Shown here: piece after piece, positions 1 to 8,865 of the stretch
How the letters are laid out: every line of letters begins with the position of its first letter
How positions within the stretch are numbered: the stretch's first letter is position 1
NCBI RefSeq assembly: GCF_026340975.1
Contig: NZ_JAPEOS010000003.1
Location: 868,001 to 932,000 of the forward strand
Length of the DNA stretch: 64,000 bases
Origin: Streptomyces sp. NBC_01214
GTDB taxonomy: Bacteria > Actinomycetota > Actinomycetes > Streptomycetales > Streptomycetaceae
Direction of reading: 5' to 3'
The notes under the pieces: generated by a model
What the model saw: the letters and a program-made list of their open reading frames with translations, nothing else
Database searches by the model: none
What the model was told of the DNA's origin: nothing
Position numbers and translations under genes: made by a program

Positions 1-375
1 CAGCCACTTTCGGGGGCTCGGGTGACCACTACCGGCCACTCCCGTGACGGTCTGTAATGAATTTGATTCGTTTGGTTATTGAAAGTGATAAGGGGAAGTC
101 TTGCTTCCGGGGAGTGGTGCAGCTAGCTGACAGGGGGTGTTTAAACTGGAAGGCAATGCAGGCGGCGCCGAATTGTTGAATTTGGGACGGTCTTGCGGGT
201 CAATGTTTTGTTGACTGGCTCGATCGTTGCAAACTACTGTCGGTTGGGCCCTGGTGGGCCATCGCTTGTTGACGTCAAGAGTGTGCCCGTCAAGTTTTAG
301 CGGAACGTTGTCGTGGGACGGCTGATGCAGGTCTCGACCGGAGCGTGTACGGCCTGGATTGACGAGGGAGCGCAA
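1..375. promoter_or_regulatory. Upstream region with clustered TTGAC/GTCAA boxes
   Basis: No gene is supported here. The stretch is clearly less GC-rich than its surroundings, as expected of a promoter region. It holds repeated TTGAC/GTCAA pentamers: GTCAA at 199-203, TTGAC at 211-215, a perfect palindrome TTGACGTCAA at 269-278 and GTCAA at 289-293. The 199-215 pair forms an inverted repeat with a 7-base centre. These sit 80-180 bases ahead of the regulator at 376, so a multi-site operator is plausible. The binding protein is unknown. Confidence 0.4.
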
Positions 376-1155
376 GTGCCAACTGTGGTCGGGGGTCCAC
401 AAGAAATGAAGAAGGTACCGGAGGGGGCGGATGATGATCATGCTGAACACCTGGAGCGGGCGCTGTTACAGGCCCGCGAACTGATCGAATCCACCGTCTC
501 CCTGAACAGGCGCCGCCCCGTCGCGCCGTCAGCAGTGGTGCGTACCGATGTCGCGATGCTTGGCGAAGCCCTGGAGCGGCACATCGGTCGTGCCCGGTAC
601 TCGGTCAGCGTGGCGCGAACGGGCACCGGTGAGTTCGCCGACGCCGTGATGAGATCACTCCCCGCGATCCCATCCCGTGTGGCAGTGCGAGTGCTGTGTA
701 CGGATGAGTCGTCGGATCCCGCCCTGGCCCGGTACGCCCAGATGTCCAATACTCGGGTGGAAGTTCGGGTTTCGGAAAGTGAACTGCGCGAGATCCTGGT
801 CGTCGACAGCACTGAGGCACTCGTGCGCGCGGCGGGTAATGCAGCTGCGCCCGCCACCGTTGTGGACGACGCCGCTGCCGCGCGCGCCCTGGGACTGCTC
901 TTCGCTGGCGTCTGGGCCCGGGGTCGTAGCCTCGACGAGCATCTACAAATGCGTCCGCGCCTGCGGACGGAACTGGCCCGGAACATCCTTGAGCAGCTCG
1001 GTTCGGGCAGCAGCGACGAAGCCGCCGCCAATGAGCTCAATGTTTCCCTGCGGACGTACCGCCGCTATGTAGCGGAAATCATGCGGGAACTCGATGCGAA
1101 CTCCAGGTTCCAGGCCGGCGCGCGTGCGGTGGAACTGGGCCTGCTCTCGGCGTAG
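376..1155 (+). CDS. Transcriptional regulator with C-terminal LuxR-like HTH (tandem copy 1)
   Basis: About 259 residues. The last 60 residues form a LuxR-type helix-turn-helix with the stretch DEAAANELNVSLRTYRRYV, and the upstream 200 residues resemble a sensor or dimerisation part of TrmB/PLD-like regulators. The start at GTG 376 was chosen because GAGGGAG lies five bases upstream; ATG 406 is the alternative. It is paralogous to the next gene, sharing LIES near the N-terminus and the closing ANSRFQAG block. A TTA leucine codon lies at 466-468, so translation probably depends on the bldA tRNA, which in Streptomyces ties expression to development. The target genes cannot be read from the sequence. 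Confidence 0.75.
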   Translation: MPTVVGGPQEMKKVPEGADDDHAEHLERALLQARELIESTVSLNRRRPVAPSAVVRTDVAMLGEALERHIGRARYSVSVARTGTGEFADAVMRSLPAIPSRVAVRVLCTDESSDPALARYAQMSNTRVEVRVSESELREILVVDSTEALVRAAGNAAAPATVVDDAAAARALGLLFAGVWARGRSLDEHLQMRPRLRTELARNILEQLGSGSSDEAAANELNVSLRTYRRYVAEIMRELDANSRFQAGARAVELGLLSA

Positions 1156-1244
1156 CAGCGACTTCGCGGAGCAAGTCGGAGGCGGTTCGTAGCGGCTTGC
1201 GGACCGCAGTGGTAAATACCTATCGGGGGATGGTGTAGTAAGAC

Positions 1245-2057
1245 GTGTCCAGATTACCAATGGGCGTTTTCCGAAAATCAGAGGACGACTTGGAGCATGC
1301 CCTGCTGGAAGTGCGGGCGCTCATCGAGTCGGCCATGGAGATTCACCGCGGTCGCAACCAGCAGGAACATCAGGTCACCGCCGTCGATGGTGGCTACGGT
1401 GAATTGCTCGATGCTGCGGAACAACTGATCGGCCAGGCCCGCCACAGTATTGAAATCGTGTATGCCCGGATCGTGAATTCCGAGGAACTGTCCGAGCGCG
1501 GGAACGTCTTGCAGCGGCAACTGATCCACAAGGCGGCCCGATCGGTCTCGGTACGGCTGCTGACGACACCCACACTGCTCGACGAGTCATTCGTACGGAA
1601 TCAACGTGGCAGGGACCGGGCAGTGGCCATCCGGGTGGCCCGGATCCCCCCGCTCCAGGCGCTGATCGTCGACGGTGTCCAGGGCTTGGTCGTGGCAGAG
1701 TCCGCGGCGGGGCGCCGGGCCTCGGTCCTCCGGGTACCCGAGGTGCTGCACAACCTCCGCACCCTTTTCGAGGGCATGTGGAGCCATGCGGCGCCGGCCG
1801 GGCGGCCCATCGTCTTCGGCGGCCGCGACCGGGCCGTGCTCGCCCGCCAGATACTCGGCTCCCTACGTGTCGGGGTCACCGACGAGGTGGCGGCGCGCGA
1901 ACTCACCGTATCGGTGCGGACCTACCGTCGCTACGTCGCGGAGATCATGCAGCTGCTCGGTGCCAATTCCCGATTCCAGGCTGGGGTGCGGGCCACCGAA
2001 TTGGGCCTGCTTCCGCCACCCGGATCGCCGGCAACGGTCGGCAATGCGCGGCCGTAG
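1245..2057 (+). CDS. Transcriptional regulator with C-terminal LuxR-like HTH (tandem copy 2)
   Basis: 270 residues, same architecture as the preceding gene and about 90 bases downstream of it. The C-terminal HTH contains DEVAARELTVSVRTYRRYVAE, nearly identical to copy 1, while the sensor part has diverged. This suggests an old tandem duplication followed by specialisation of the input domain. The start is uncertain: GTG 1245 would place a TTA leucine codon at codon 4 (1254-1256), and ATG 1260 would avoid it. Neither has a strong ribosome-binding site. Partner genes and ligand are unknown. Confidence 0.75.
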   Translation: MSRLPMGVFRKSEDDLEHALLEVRALIESAMEIHRGRNQQEHQVTAVDGGYGELLDAAEQLIGQARHSIEIVYARIVNSEELSERGNVLQRQLIHKAARSVSVRLLTTPTLLDESFVRNQRGRDRAVAIRVARIPPLQALIVDGVQGLVVAESAAGRRASVLRVPEVLHNLRTLFEGMWSHAAPAGRPIVFGGRDRAVLARQILGSLRVGVTDEVAARELTVSVRTYRRYVAEIMQLLGANSRFQAGVRATELGLLPPPGSPATVGNARP

Positions 2058-2278
2058 GGTTCGCTTGGCAGCTTCCTGAAAGGGCGTTGCAGCCGCTGTG
2101 CCGGGACGGTTGCATGGGGCACGGAAACGACTTCCCGGTCTCCGGGGAGACGTTCCCCGACGGCAGCCCACCCCCGTGCGCCGTCGTTTGGCGGGGGTCC
2201 GGAGACCGCTCCGGTCCGGGCCCCCGTCCGTCCCCGAGAGCAATGCGCCGTCGGCGCCTCCGCGTTCCGGACCGGGCC

Positions 2279-2345
2279 GGATCGGAGCCGCGTGCGATCG
2301 GAGCCGCGCGGGATCGGAGCCGCGCGGGATCGGAGCCGCGCGGGA
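2279..2345. repeat. Tandem repeat of about 16 bp in intergenic DNA
   Basis: Four consecutive copies of a unit close to GATCGGAGCCGCGCGG lie in the 390-base gap between the second regulator and the small membrane protein. A single 16-base match to the unit also occurs at 18874-18889. No gene is supported in 2058-2448. Confidence 0.7.
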
Positions 2346-2448
2346 TCCTGCGGCGCGGGCAACCCGGCGTGCACTTACCGCAAGATCAACCAACGGAACG
2401 GGGGCGGTAGGATCTTGTACGACGGGAAGCAGGAGAGGACGGCGCGAC

Positions 2449-2661
2449 ATGGCGAAGAACCCGCGGAACAAGGCTCTGGTGCAGGCATGGTCCATCTGGG
2501 CCCTTGCGGCGTGCCTCATGCTGGACAACGTGACCGGCCTCAGCCCGCTGGAGTGGTTCTGCAAGGCGCTCTTCGCCGTCATCACCGTGTCGGCGGTCCG
2601 CGAGAGCTGGAGCTGGATCAAGTTCCGGCGTACGCAGACTGACCTTCCGGCCGACGCGTAA
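2449..2661 (+). CDS. Small membrane protein, unknown function
   Basis: 70 residues. The ATG is preceded by AGGAGAGG at 2431-2438, a good ribosome-binding site. Basic residues at both ends flank two hydrophobic stretches (about residues 12-28 and 36-50), compatible with two short membrane helices or one long hairpin. No family is recognised. It stands alone, ends in a strong hairpin shared with the convergent peptidase gene, and has normal high-GC codon use, so it is probably a genuine small gene. Confidence 0.6.
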   Translation: MAKNPRNKALVQAWSIWALAACLMLDNVTGLSPLEWFCKALFAVITVSAVRESWSWIKFRRTQTDLPADA

Positions 2662-2683
2662 CCACGCGACGCGAAACCTGCAT

Positions 2684-2718
2684 CCGGTGCCGCGCAGTTC
2701 AGCGGTGCGCGGCACCGG
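2684..2718. terminator. Bidirectional hairpin terminator
   Basis: Perfect 13-base stem (CCGGTGCCGCGCA pairing with its complement at 2706-2718) around a 9-base loop. It lies between two convergent genes ending at 2661 and 2738. There is no T-run, which is common for Streptomyces terminators. Confidence 0.8.
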
Positions 2719-2737
2719 CTTCATCAGGTGGGCGCGG

Positions 2738-4693
2738 CTACAGGCCCGCGAAGGTCAGGGCGGTCGCGGTGACGGAGCGGGCGATCGCGGCCGCGTACTG
2801 AGTGTCGTGGTCCTCGTCGAGGAGGGTGTCGCCGGGCGTGTGGTACTTCCGGGTACCGGTCCCTCCTTGGCTGCCGTCGGCACGGAAGAGGTCCTCGGAA
2901 ACGGCGATGGCCGCCCATCCCCGCTCGTGGAAGCTCGCGTGGTCGCTCCGCCCCAAGGCGGGGTCTCCAGCTCCGGTGAGTTGCTGGACCTCGAACCCGG
3001 AGGCGATGGCGGGGACGGTCCGCGCGACCAGGTCACCGAGCGCGTCGGAGGCGGCCACGACCGGCCCGGGTACGGAGGAGCCTGCATGGATCTCCACCGC
3101 GGGCGGGCTGCCGTCCTGCAAACCGGCGATCATGTCCATTTGGAAGACTCCGGCGATGTGGTCGTCCGCCGCCGCGGCGGCGCGCGCGTAGCGCTTGCTG
3201 CCGACGAGCGCCTGCTCCTCGGCATTGAAGAGGACGAAGCGGACGTGGCGCGTCGGCGCTCTGCCCTCTGCGACGAGCGCGTGCAGACATTCCGCCGCGG
3301 CCATGACCGCCGCGGTGCCGCTCCCGTCGTCGTCCGCACCGGGCGCCGGGTCCACCGTGGGGTCGTAGGGGCGGGGGTCGCCGTTCGCATCGACGAAGTG
3401 GCCGCTCTGCGCCGTCGAATCCAGATGCCCCGTGAGGAGAACGGCGGAGTCGGCCCCCTCGACGCGGTGCTCGGCCTCGACGTTGAACAATTGGCGTCCC
3501 CTCCATCTGAACGCATGCCGTCGGACCACCAGCCCCAGATCCTGGAAGTGCCGGACCAACGCGTCCACGACGAGCCCGTTGTCGGCATGCGCCGCGTCAC
3601 GGCTGCGGACCTTCAGCGGCTCGCCCGGGACCAGCGGTTCGACGCCGGAGATGCGGGCCACGTGGGTACGGAGCGCCTCGGGCGTCACGGTCGCGCGCAC
3701 GGCCGCGAGCGTCTCGGGGGAGGGAAGACCGTCGCCCGTCCCGTCGAACCCGGCGGACAGGGCCGCGGTGAATTCCTCGGCCTGCGTCTCACCGGGGCGT
3801 GACAGGAGCGCCGGGTCCGGCAGCAGGCGCTCGGTGTGTCCGGGTTTGGCTCCCTGCGTGTGCACTTCCTCGATCGGGACACCGGCGGGCGAAGCGACGT
3901 AGACACCGCCGGGCGCCGGACCGAGCGACGAGATCTGCCGCGGGTACCCGGTCAGCTCGCCCGAGGCGAAGCAGAACGCGGCCGCTGCGCGCATCGCCCC
4001 TTCGGCCGCCGTCCGGGATCCGTCCGAGGTGCCCGCGAAGGACTCCGGCACCGGGACCGGGCGGTCGTCCCTGACCAGGAAGGCCGCGGTGTCCTCCACC
4101 TGTTCCCGCACATCGGTCGTGAACCCTGCCTGTTGGAGGGCCTCGACCCCGAGTGCGGTCGCCATGGCGAGTACGAGCCGAGGGGAGGCGACGTGCACGG
4201 GAACGGCTTCCGTGCCGTTCGCCACCGACTCCAGTGCGCCCAGGGTCCGACCTTCCGGCACGTCGATCCTCGTCCAGAAGACCGGGCGGTTCTCGATGGC
4301 GGCCCGGGTGAACACGGGGTGGGGCGCCACGCGCATGCCCGCCGTGCGGGCGAACGCGCGCTCGTCGTGGTCCTCGCCCACGAAGACGCAGTCGTCGGCC
4401 GCGCTGCCCGTGCTCGCGACCGCGTCGTCGAAGATCGCGCGGCTGTCCTTGGGACCGAAGTGAATGAGGTGGTCGTCCGGGAACCGGCCGGGGAAGGCCT
4501 CGTGCAGGGCTTCCGTGAGCTTCGCGACCGCATCCTGTTCGGCGCCCGGGTTGGAGATGATGCCCTTGGGTTCTCCTGCGAAAGCGTCGAGGACCTGGGA
4601 GACGCGGGGGCGAGGACGCAACAGCCAGGAGCCGTCCGCCTCAAGACGGCCGTCCGCCAATGTCGCCCCGATGTCGAAGAAGAGCGTGGTCAT
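2738..4693 (-). CDS. HAD-like domain fused to M28-family zinc peptidase
   Basis: 651 residues; ATG 4693 follows GGAGG with seven bases between. Residues 1 to about 150 look like a HAD-superfamily module: FFDIGATL at motif I, with the usual second Asp replaced by Gly, and a motif-IV-like VFVGEDHDE. Residues from about 390 carry an M28 aminopeptidase: GHLDS, GADDDGSG, NAEEQALVG, a DMIAG aspartate and a late SDHASFH, which match the di-zinc ligands and catalytic Glu of that family. There is no signal peptide, so the protein is probably cytoplasmic. Replacing the HAD second Asp usually abolishes phosphatase chemistry, so this module may be structural or have another role. The fusion is unusual. 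Confidence 0.75.
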   Translation of the reverse strand: MTTLFFDIGATLADGRLEADGSWLLRPRPRVSQVLDAFAGEPKGIISNPGAEQDAVAKLTEALHEAFPGRFPDDHLIHFGPKDSRAIFDDAVASTGSAADDCVFVGEDHDERAFARTAGMRVAPHPVFTRAAIENRPVFWTRIDVPEGRTLGALESVANGTEAVPVHVASPRLVLAMATALGVEALQQAGFTTDVREQVEDTAAFLVRDDRPVPVPESFAGTSDGSRTAAEGAMRAAAAFCFASGELTGYPRQISSLGPAPGGVYVASPAGVPIEEVHTQGAKPGHTERLLPDPALLSRPGETQAEEFTAALSAGFDGTGDGLPSPETLAAVRATVTPEALRTHVARISGVEPLVPGEPLKVRSRDAAHADNGLVVDALVRHFQDLGLVVRRHAFRWRGRQLFNVEAEHRVEGADSAVLLTGHLDSTAQSGHFVDANGDPRPYDPTVDPAPGADDDGSGTAAVMAAAECLHALVAEGRAPTRHVRFVLFNAEEQALVGSKRYARAAAAADDHIAGVFQMDMIAGLQDGSPPAVEIHAGSSVPGPVVAASDALGDLVARTVPAIASGFEVQQLTGAGDPALGRSDHASFHERGWAAIAVSEDLFRADGSQGGTGTRKYHTPGDTLLDEDHDTQYAAAIARSVTATALTFAGL

Positions 4694-4717
4694 CTCGGTG
4701 CCTCCGATGATCCGGTT

Positions 4718-4765
4718 GGAACCGCGCGGGGAACCGTGCAGGGAACCGCGCAGGGAACCGAGCAG
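4718..4765. repeat. Four tandem 12-bp repeats ahead of the peptidase gene
   Basis: Four copies of a 12-base unit close to GGAACCGCGCAG lie 25 bases upstream of the ATG at 4693. They may lie in the leader or promoter of the HAD-M28 gene. Confidence 0.75.
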
Positions 4766-5207
4766 CAGACTCAGCCGGGTTGCGCTCCTCCCACACTGGG
4801 CTCCCTGCCCCTCCTCAATCGTCACGCACCGTAATGGTCGGGGCAACCGGAAGCGCGGGGTGCTCACCGCGTTCGCGATCCGGCGTGCCGGTCATCTGGC
4901 CCTGCTCCACGCCGTGTACGGGGTGCACGTGAGCTACGTAGCAGAGTACCCGGCGGCCCGGCGCCGGGTCGGTCCGTCACAGCGGGTGATTGAACTGTCA
5001 TCATTGTTCTGCTGGATCGTTGAAGTCGTGACCGACGATCCGGCGGCGGTCGCGGGGCGGAACCATCGGAATGATGCTCCGCCGCCGGTCGTGGGGACGC
5101 CCCGCACGCCTCCGGCTCCCCGACGGGCAGGGGCCCTACCGTGCAAGCAACCCGTCCGCGCACAGCGGACCACGTCCCGCCACCCAGGCGCTCTCTTGGA
5201 GGTCATG
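4766..5207. other. Intergenic region between divergent genes, no gene supported
   Basis: The stretch separates the peptidase gene (leftward) from the SH3 gene (rightward) and must hold both promoters. Positions 4985-5030 are locally AT-richer. I see no convincing operator or additional coding region. Confidence 0.5.
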
Positions 5208-5480
5208 ATGCCCAGTCCAGCCCAGCCGTTCGGAACGGTCGTCAGCAGTAGCGGTGTCAACCTGCGGAAGTATCCGAGTACCGACTCCTCCCTCGTCGGC
5301 AACCTGAGCCACGGCGCCGTGGTCGGTCTGCACAGCAAGGTGAACGCGCAGATCATCGACGGCAACGGCATCTGGTACCTGCTGCGCGACCAGGCGGTGT
5401 GGGTCGCCGCCCGCCACGTCGACAACACCGGAGACGTGCCGCTGTCCAAGGACGCCAAGCCCGCCGGGCCCCAGGGCTGA
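5208..5480 (+). CDS. Small SH3-domain protein
   Basis: 90 residues, start ATG 5208 with GGAGG five bases upstream (ATG 5205 is too close to it). The body is one bacterial SH3 (SH3b/SH3_3) domain: GVNLRKYPSTDSSLVGNL at the front, then GAVVGLHSKV and a closing WYLLRDQAVWVAARHV. Such domains bind peptidoglycan or peptides, and in Streptomyces many small solo SH3 proteins are secreted. No signal peptide is visible here, so its location is unclear. Confidence 0.75.
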   Translation: MPSPAQPFGTVVSSSGVNLRKYPSTDSSLVGNLSHGAVVGLHSKVNAQIIDGNGIWYLLRDQAVWVAARHVDNTGDVPLSKDAKPAGPQG

Positions 5481-5589
5481 CGGCGGGTTCGCCCTGAGCA
5501 CGTCCCAGGCCGTCCGGGGGCAGCCCGTGGCTGTCCCCGGGGTCGGACCGGTGGTGCGTACCCCTGCACCGCGCGGTCAGAGGGCCTGC

Positions 5590-5613
5590 GGGTCAGCGGG
5601 TCAGCGGGTCAGC
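5590..5613. repeat. Three 8-bp repeats carrying the stop codon of the minus-strand gene
   Basis: Three exact copies of GGGTCAGC. Read on the minus strand each copy contains TGA. The first is the stop codon of the gene ending at 5609, and the next two fall 8 and 16 bases later, so stops occur in all three frames. Confidence 0.8.
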
Positions 5614-6076
5614 GGGCCTGCGGTGAGGCGCTGGTCAGGAACCTCTCCAGCGCAAGACGCGCCGTCTCGCCCCGCCCTGCGCGGTCCTGCTCGTCCTGTG
5701 CCGCATGGATCTCGGTCGTGGCATCGAGAGCCTCCTGGGCCAACTCGATCAAGACGGAATCGCCGCACATCAGGCGAACCCGGCAGAGTGCTGCCGTGGA
5801 GTCAGCCCGCCGCTGGTAGGACGCCTCGCGCGCACTGCTGAACTGAGGGCTGTCCGGGTCGGCCTGCTCCAAGTGCCAGCGGTCGTTCTGGCTCCGGCGG
5901 AAGTCGGTGAGTGCCGCCGCGAAGGCGCTGTACGCGCTGATCCGTTCGTGCCACACCTGTTGGTCCCGGGCGAACCGTTCCGCCTGACGGGCTATGTGCC
6001 GTTGGAACAAGAAGGTGAGGGTGGACCCGGCCAGCGTTGCGAACACGGCGACGAGGCTCGTGAGGGCGGCATTCAT
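5609..6076 (-). CDS. Membrane-anchored coiled-coil protein, unknown function
   Basis: 155 residues. ATG 6076 is chosen because it directly starts a single N-terminal membrane helix (about residues 4-24) and has GGGGGAT about nine bases upstream. The rest is charged and largely helical, rich in Arg, Gln, Glu and Ala, and looks like a cytoplasmic coiled coil. No enzymatic motif is present. Related proteins are common in Streptomyces as hypothetical proteins. The stop codon lies in a tandem repeat. Confidence 0.6.
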   Translation of the reverse strand: MNAALTSLVAVFATLAGSTLTFLFQRHIARQAERFARDQQVWHERISAYSAFAAALTDFRRSQNDRWHLEQADPDSPQFSSAREASYQRRADSTAALCRVRLMCGDSVLIELAQEALDATTEIHAAQDEQDRAGRGETARLALERFLTSASPQAR

Positions 6077-6306
6077 GTCGTGAGGATCCCCCCTGCCGGT
6101 GGCTCGCATCCGCGCCCCGACCGGGTCCGGGCGGGTGGGGCCCGGCGAACCCGGGGGTGCACGGGGGACGGCCCGCTGCCGACGTGCCGCGACGCGGCGA
6201 TACTGAAGGGAGCCGACTGCTCGACCCCTGGTCTGCGATCACTCTGGGCAGTCGCTGGGGCAATGCCCGCTGTGCGGTCCGTTCGGCAGGTCGAAGGGTG
6301 GCAGCG

Positions 6307-8786
6307 ATGGACGCACCGGCGCCGGGATCGGGCGAGGTGCCCGAGGACCCGTTCGCACTGCACAACTCGGCCTCGGCGGTACTGGACGACCACGGCAGGG
6401 TCGTCGGCTGGAGCGAGCGTGCACAGGAGCACCTCGGCTACCCGCCCGACGAGGTGCTGGGCCGCACGGCCAGCGAGTTCCTGTTCGACTCTCGTGATCG
6501 TGAGGTGGTCCGGGACGCAGTGGCCGCGTGCGAGCGCGACCGGGGCTGGTCCGGTGTCCTGCCCGTCCTGCACCGCAGCGGGCGACGGGTGGAGCTGGGC
6601 TTCCGCGCCCGGGCCGTCATCCGCGCCGGCTCGGCCCGCGAGTGGTTCCTCGTCGTCGCCCCGGCGGAGGAGGTCCTGCGGTGGGAGACGGACCGGTCGG
6701 TCCTGGACGGTCTGTTCCGGCGCTCCCCGATCGGTCTTTCCGTCCACGCCCCCGACCTGAGCATCCTGCGGATCAACCGGGCGCTGGCCCGGTTCACGCA
6801 ACTCTCCGCGGCGGAGATCCGGAGCCGACGCATCGGCGACTTCCTCATCGGTCCGGACCTGGAGACCATCGAAACGCGGCTGCGCCGGGTGCTGGAGACG
6901 GGCGCCCCCTGATCTTCACCGAGCAGCGCTGCCGCCTGAGGAGCGACCCCGACCGCGAGCGGGTGGTATCGGTCTCGGCGTTCCGTATGGAGGACCCCTC
7001 CGGCGGGATCCTCGGTGTCACCCAACTGGTGGAGGACGTCACCGACCGCTACCGGGCCCGGCAGCGGCTCGCCCTGTTCAACCGGGCGAGCATCAGCATC
7101 GGGACCACGCTGGATCTCGGGCAGACCACCCGGGAGCTGGCCGACGTCGCCGTCCCCGACCTCGCGGACGCCGTATCGGTGGATCTGCTGGAGTCGGTGG
7201 CCCGAGGCGACGAGACCGCCGAGGAGGCGGGCGGACGGGTCCGCAGGATGGCCGTCCACTCGGTCGTGCCGGAGGCGCTGCAGGTGATGCACCCCGCCGG
7301 AGAGGTCTTCCGCTTCGACCCGCGCACCCCGCACGCCAGGTGCCTCGCCGAACAGCAGCCCATCCTCGAACCCGTGCTCCTGAGCAGCCCCGGCTGGTAC
7401 TTCCAGGATCCGGAGCGCAGGCGGCGCGCCTTCGCCCTGGACGCCCACTCGCTGATCGTCGTACCGCTGACGGCCCGCGGCCTGCTCCTCGGCCTGCTCA
7501 GCCTGTGGCGGGCCAGGAGGCCCGAACCGTTCGAGGAGGACGACCTCACGCTCGCCGAGGAATTCGCCGCGCGGGCCGCCCTGTGCATCGACAACGCCCG
7601 CCGCTACACCCAGCAGCAGCAGGCCGCGTTGACCTTGCAGCGCAGCCTGCTGCCGCAGGAACTGCCCGAATACAGTGCGGTCGAGGTCGCGCACCTCTAT
7701 CTGCCGGCCGATCCCGCCACCGGCGTCGGCGGCGACTGGTTCGACGTCATCCCGCTGTCCGGAGCGCGCGTCGCCCTCGTCGTCGGGGACGTCGTCGGCC
7801 ATGGTCTGCACGCCGCGGCCACCATGGGCCGCCTGCGCACGGCCGTGCACACCCTGGCCAGCCTCGACTACGCGCCGGACGAGGTCCTCTCCCACCTGGA
7901 CGACCTGGTCAACCGCCTGGCGGACGAGCAGGAACCCGCCGACGGACGCCCGCGGGGCCAGCAGATCGTCGGCGCGACGTGCCTCTACGCGGTCTACGAT
8001 CCCACCTCCCGGCGCTGCACCCTGGCCCGGGCGGGCCACCTGCCCCCCGCCGTGGTGACCTCCGACGGCACGGTCAGCCTGCCCGACCTTCCCGAGGGGC
8101 CGCCGCTGGGCCTGGGCGGACTCCCCTTCGAGTCCGCCGAACTGGAACTCGCCGAGGGAAGTCTCCTGGCGCTGTACACGAACGGCCTGATCAAGGCCCG
8201 TGGACTCGACCTCGACGAGGGACTCGAGCGGCTGAGAGCAGCCCTGTCCCGGCCCGGCAGCTCGCTCGAGCAGACCTGCGCGGCCGTGCAGAACGCCCTG
8301 CTGCCGGAGCACCCGCCGGATGACGTCGCACTGCTCCTCGCCCGCACCCGCGTCTTGGCGCCGGAGCAGGTCGCCTCCTGGGAATTTCCCGCGGAGCCGA
8401 CCGCCGCCGCCCGTGCTCGGCACCTGACTGAGACCACGCTGACCGGGTGGGGTCTGGAGGAGCTGGCCTTCACCGCCGAACTGGTCGTCAGCGAACTGGT
8501 CACCAACGCCTACCGCTACGGCGGCGGCGCGCCGGTCACCCTGCGGCTCATCCGCGACCGCAGCCTGATCTGCGAGGTCTCCGACAGCAGCAGCACCGCT
8601 CCCCACCTACGGCGGGCGCGCACCACCGATGAGGGCGGGCGCGGTCTCTTCCTGGTGGCCCAGCTCACCGAACGATGGGGCGCCCGCTATACCCGGGACG
8701 GGAAAACCGTCTGGACGGAGTTCCCGCTGGCCGCAGCGGCGCAGGTCTACTCCGCGGCGGTGGTGGACCCTGCGCTCGAGGGGTGA
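6307..8786 (+). CDS. PAS/PAS/GAF/SpoIIE phosphatase/HATPase protein, disrupted by one frameshift
   Basis: The gene starts at ATG 6307 (GAAGGG upstream) and runs in one frame to a TGA at 6910-6912. The same protein continues in the -1 frame to 8786. Adding one C to the C5 run at 6905-6909 restores a protein of about 826 residues. Domains in order: two PAS (about 15-105 and 125-235), GAF (250-420), a PP2C/SpoIIE phosphatase (430-630, with GVGGDWFD and GDVVGHG metal-binding motifs) and a C-terminal HATPase of anti-sigma type (690-810, with ELVTNAYRYG and DEGGRGLFLV). Such proteins act in partner-switch control of sigma factors. The break may be a sequencing error or a real inactivation. A shorter paralogue lies at 24523-26061. 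Confidence 0.85.
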
Positions 8787-8865
8787 CACCGGGGGAGTCG
8801 AAGCCGAGCGGGCGCCGTCGGCACGCGGGTCCGACCGGGGATTCACCGCGGATGCCGGAAGGATC

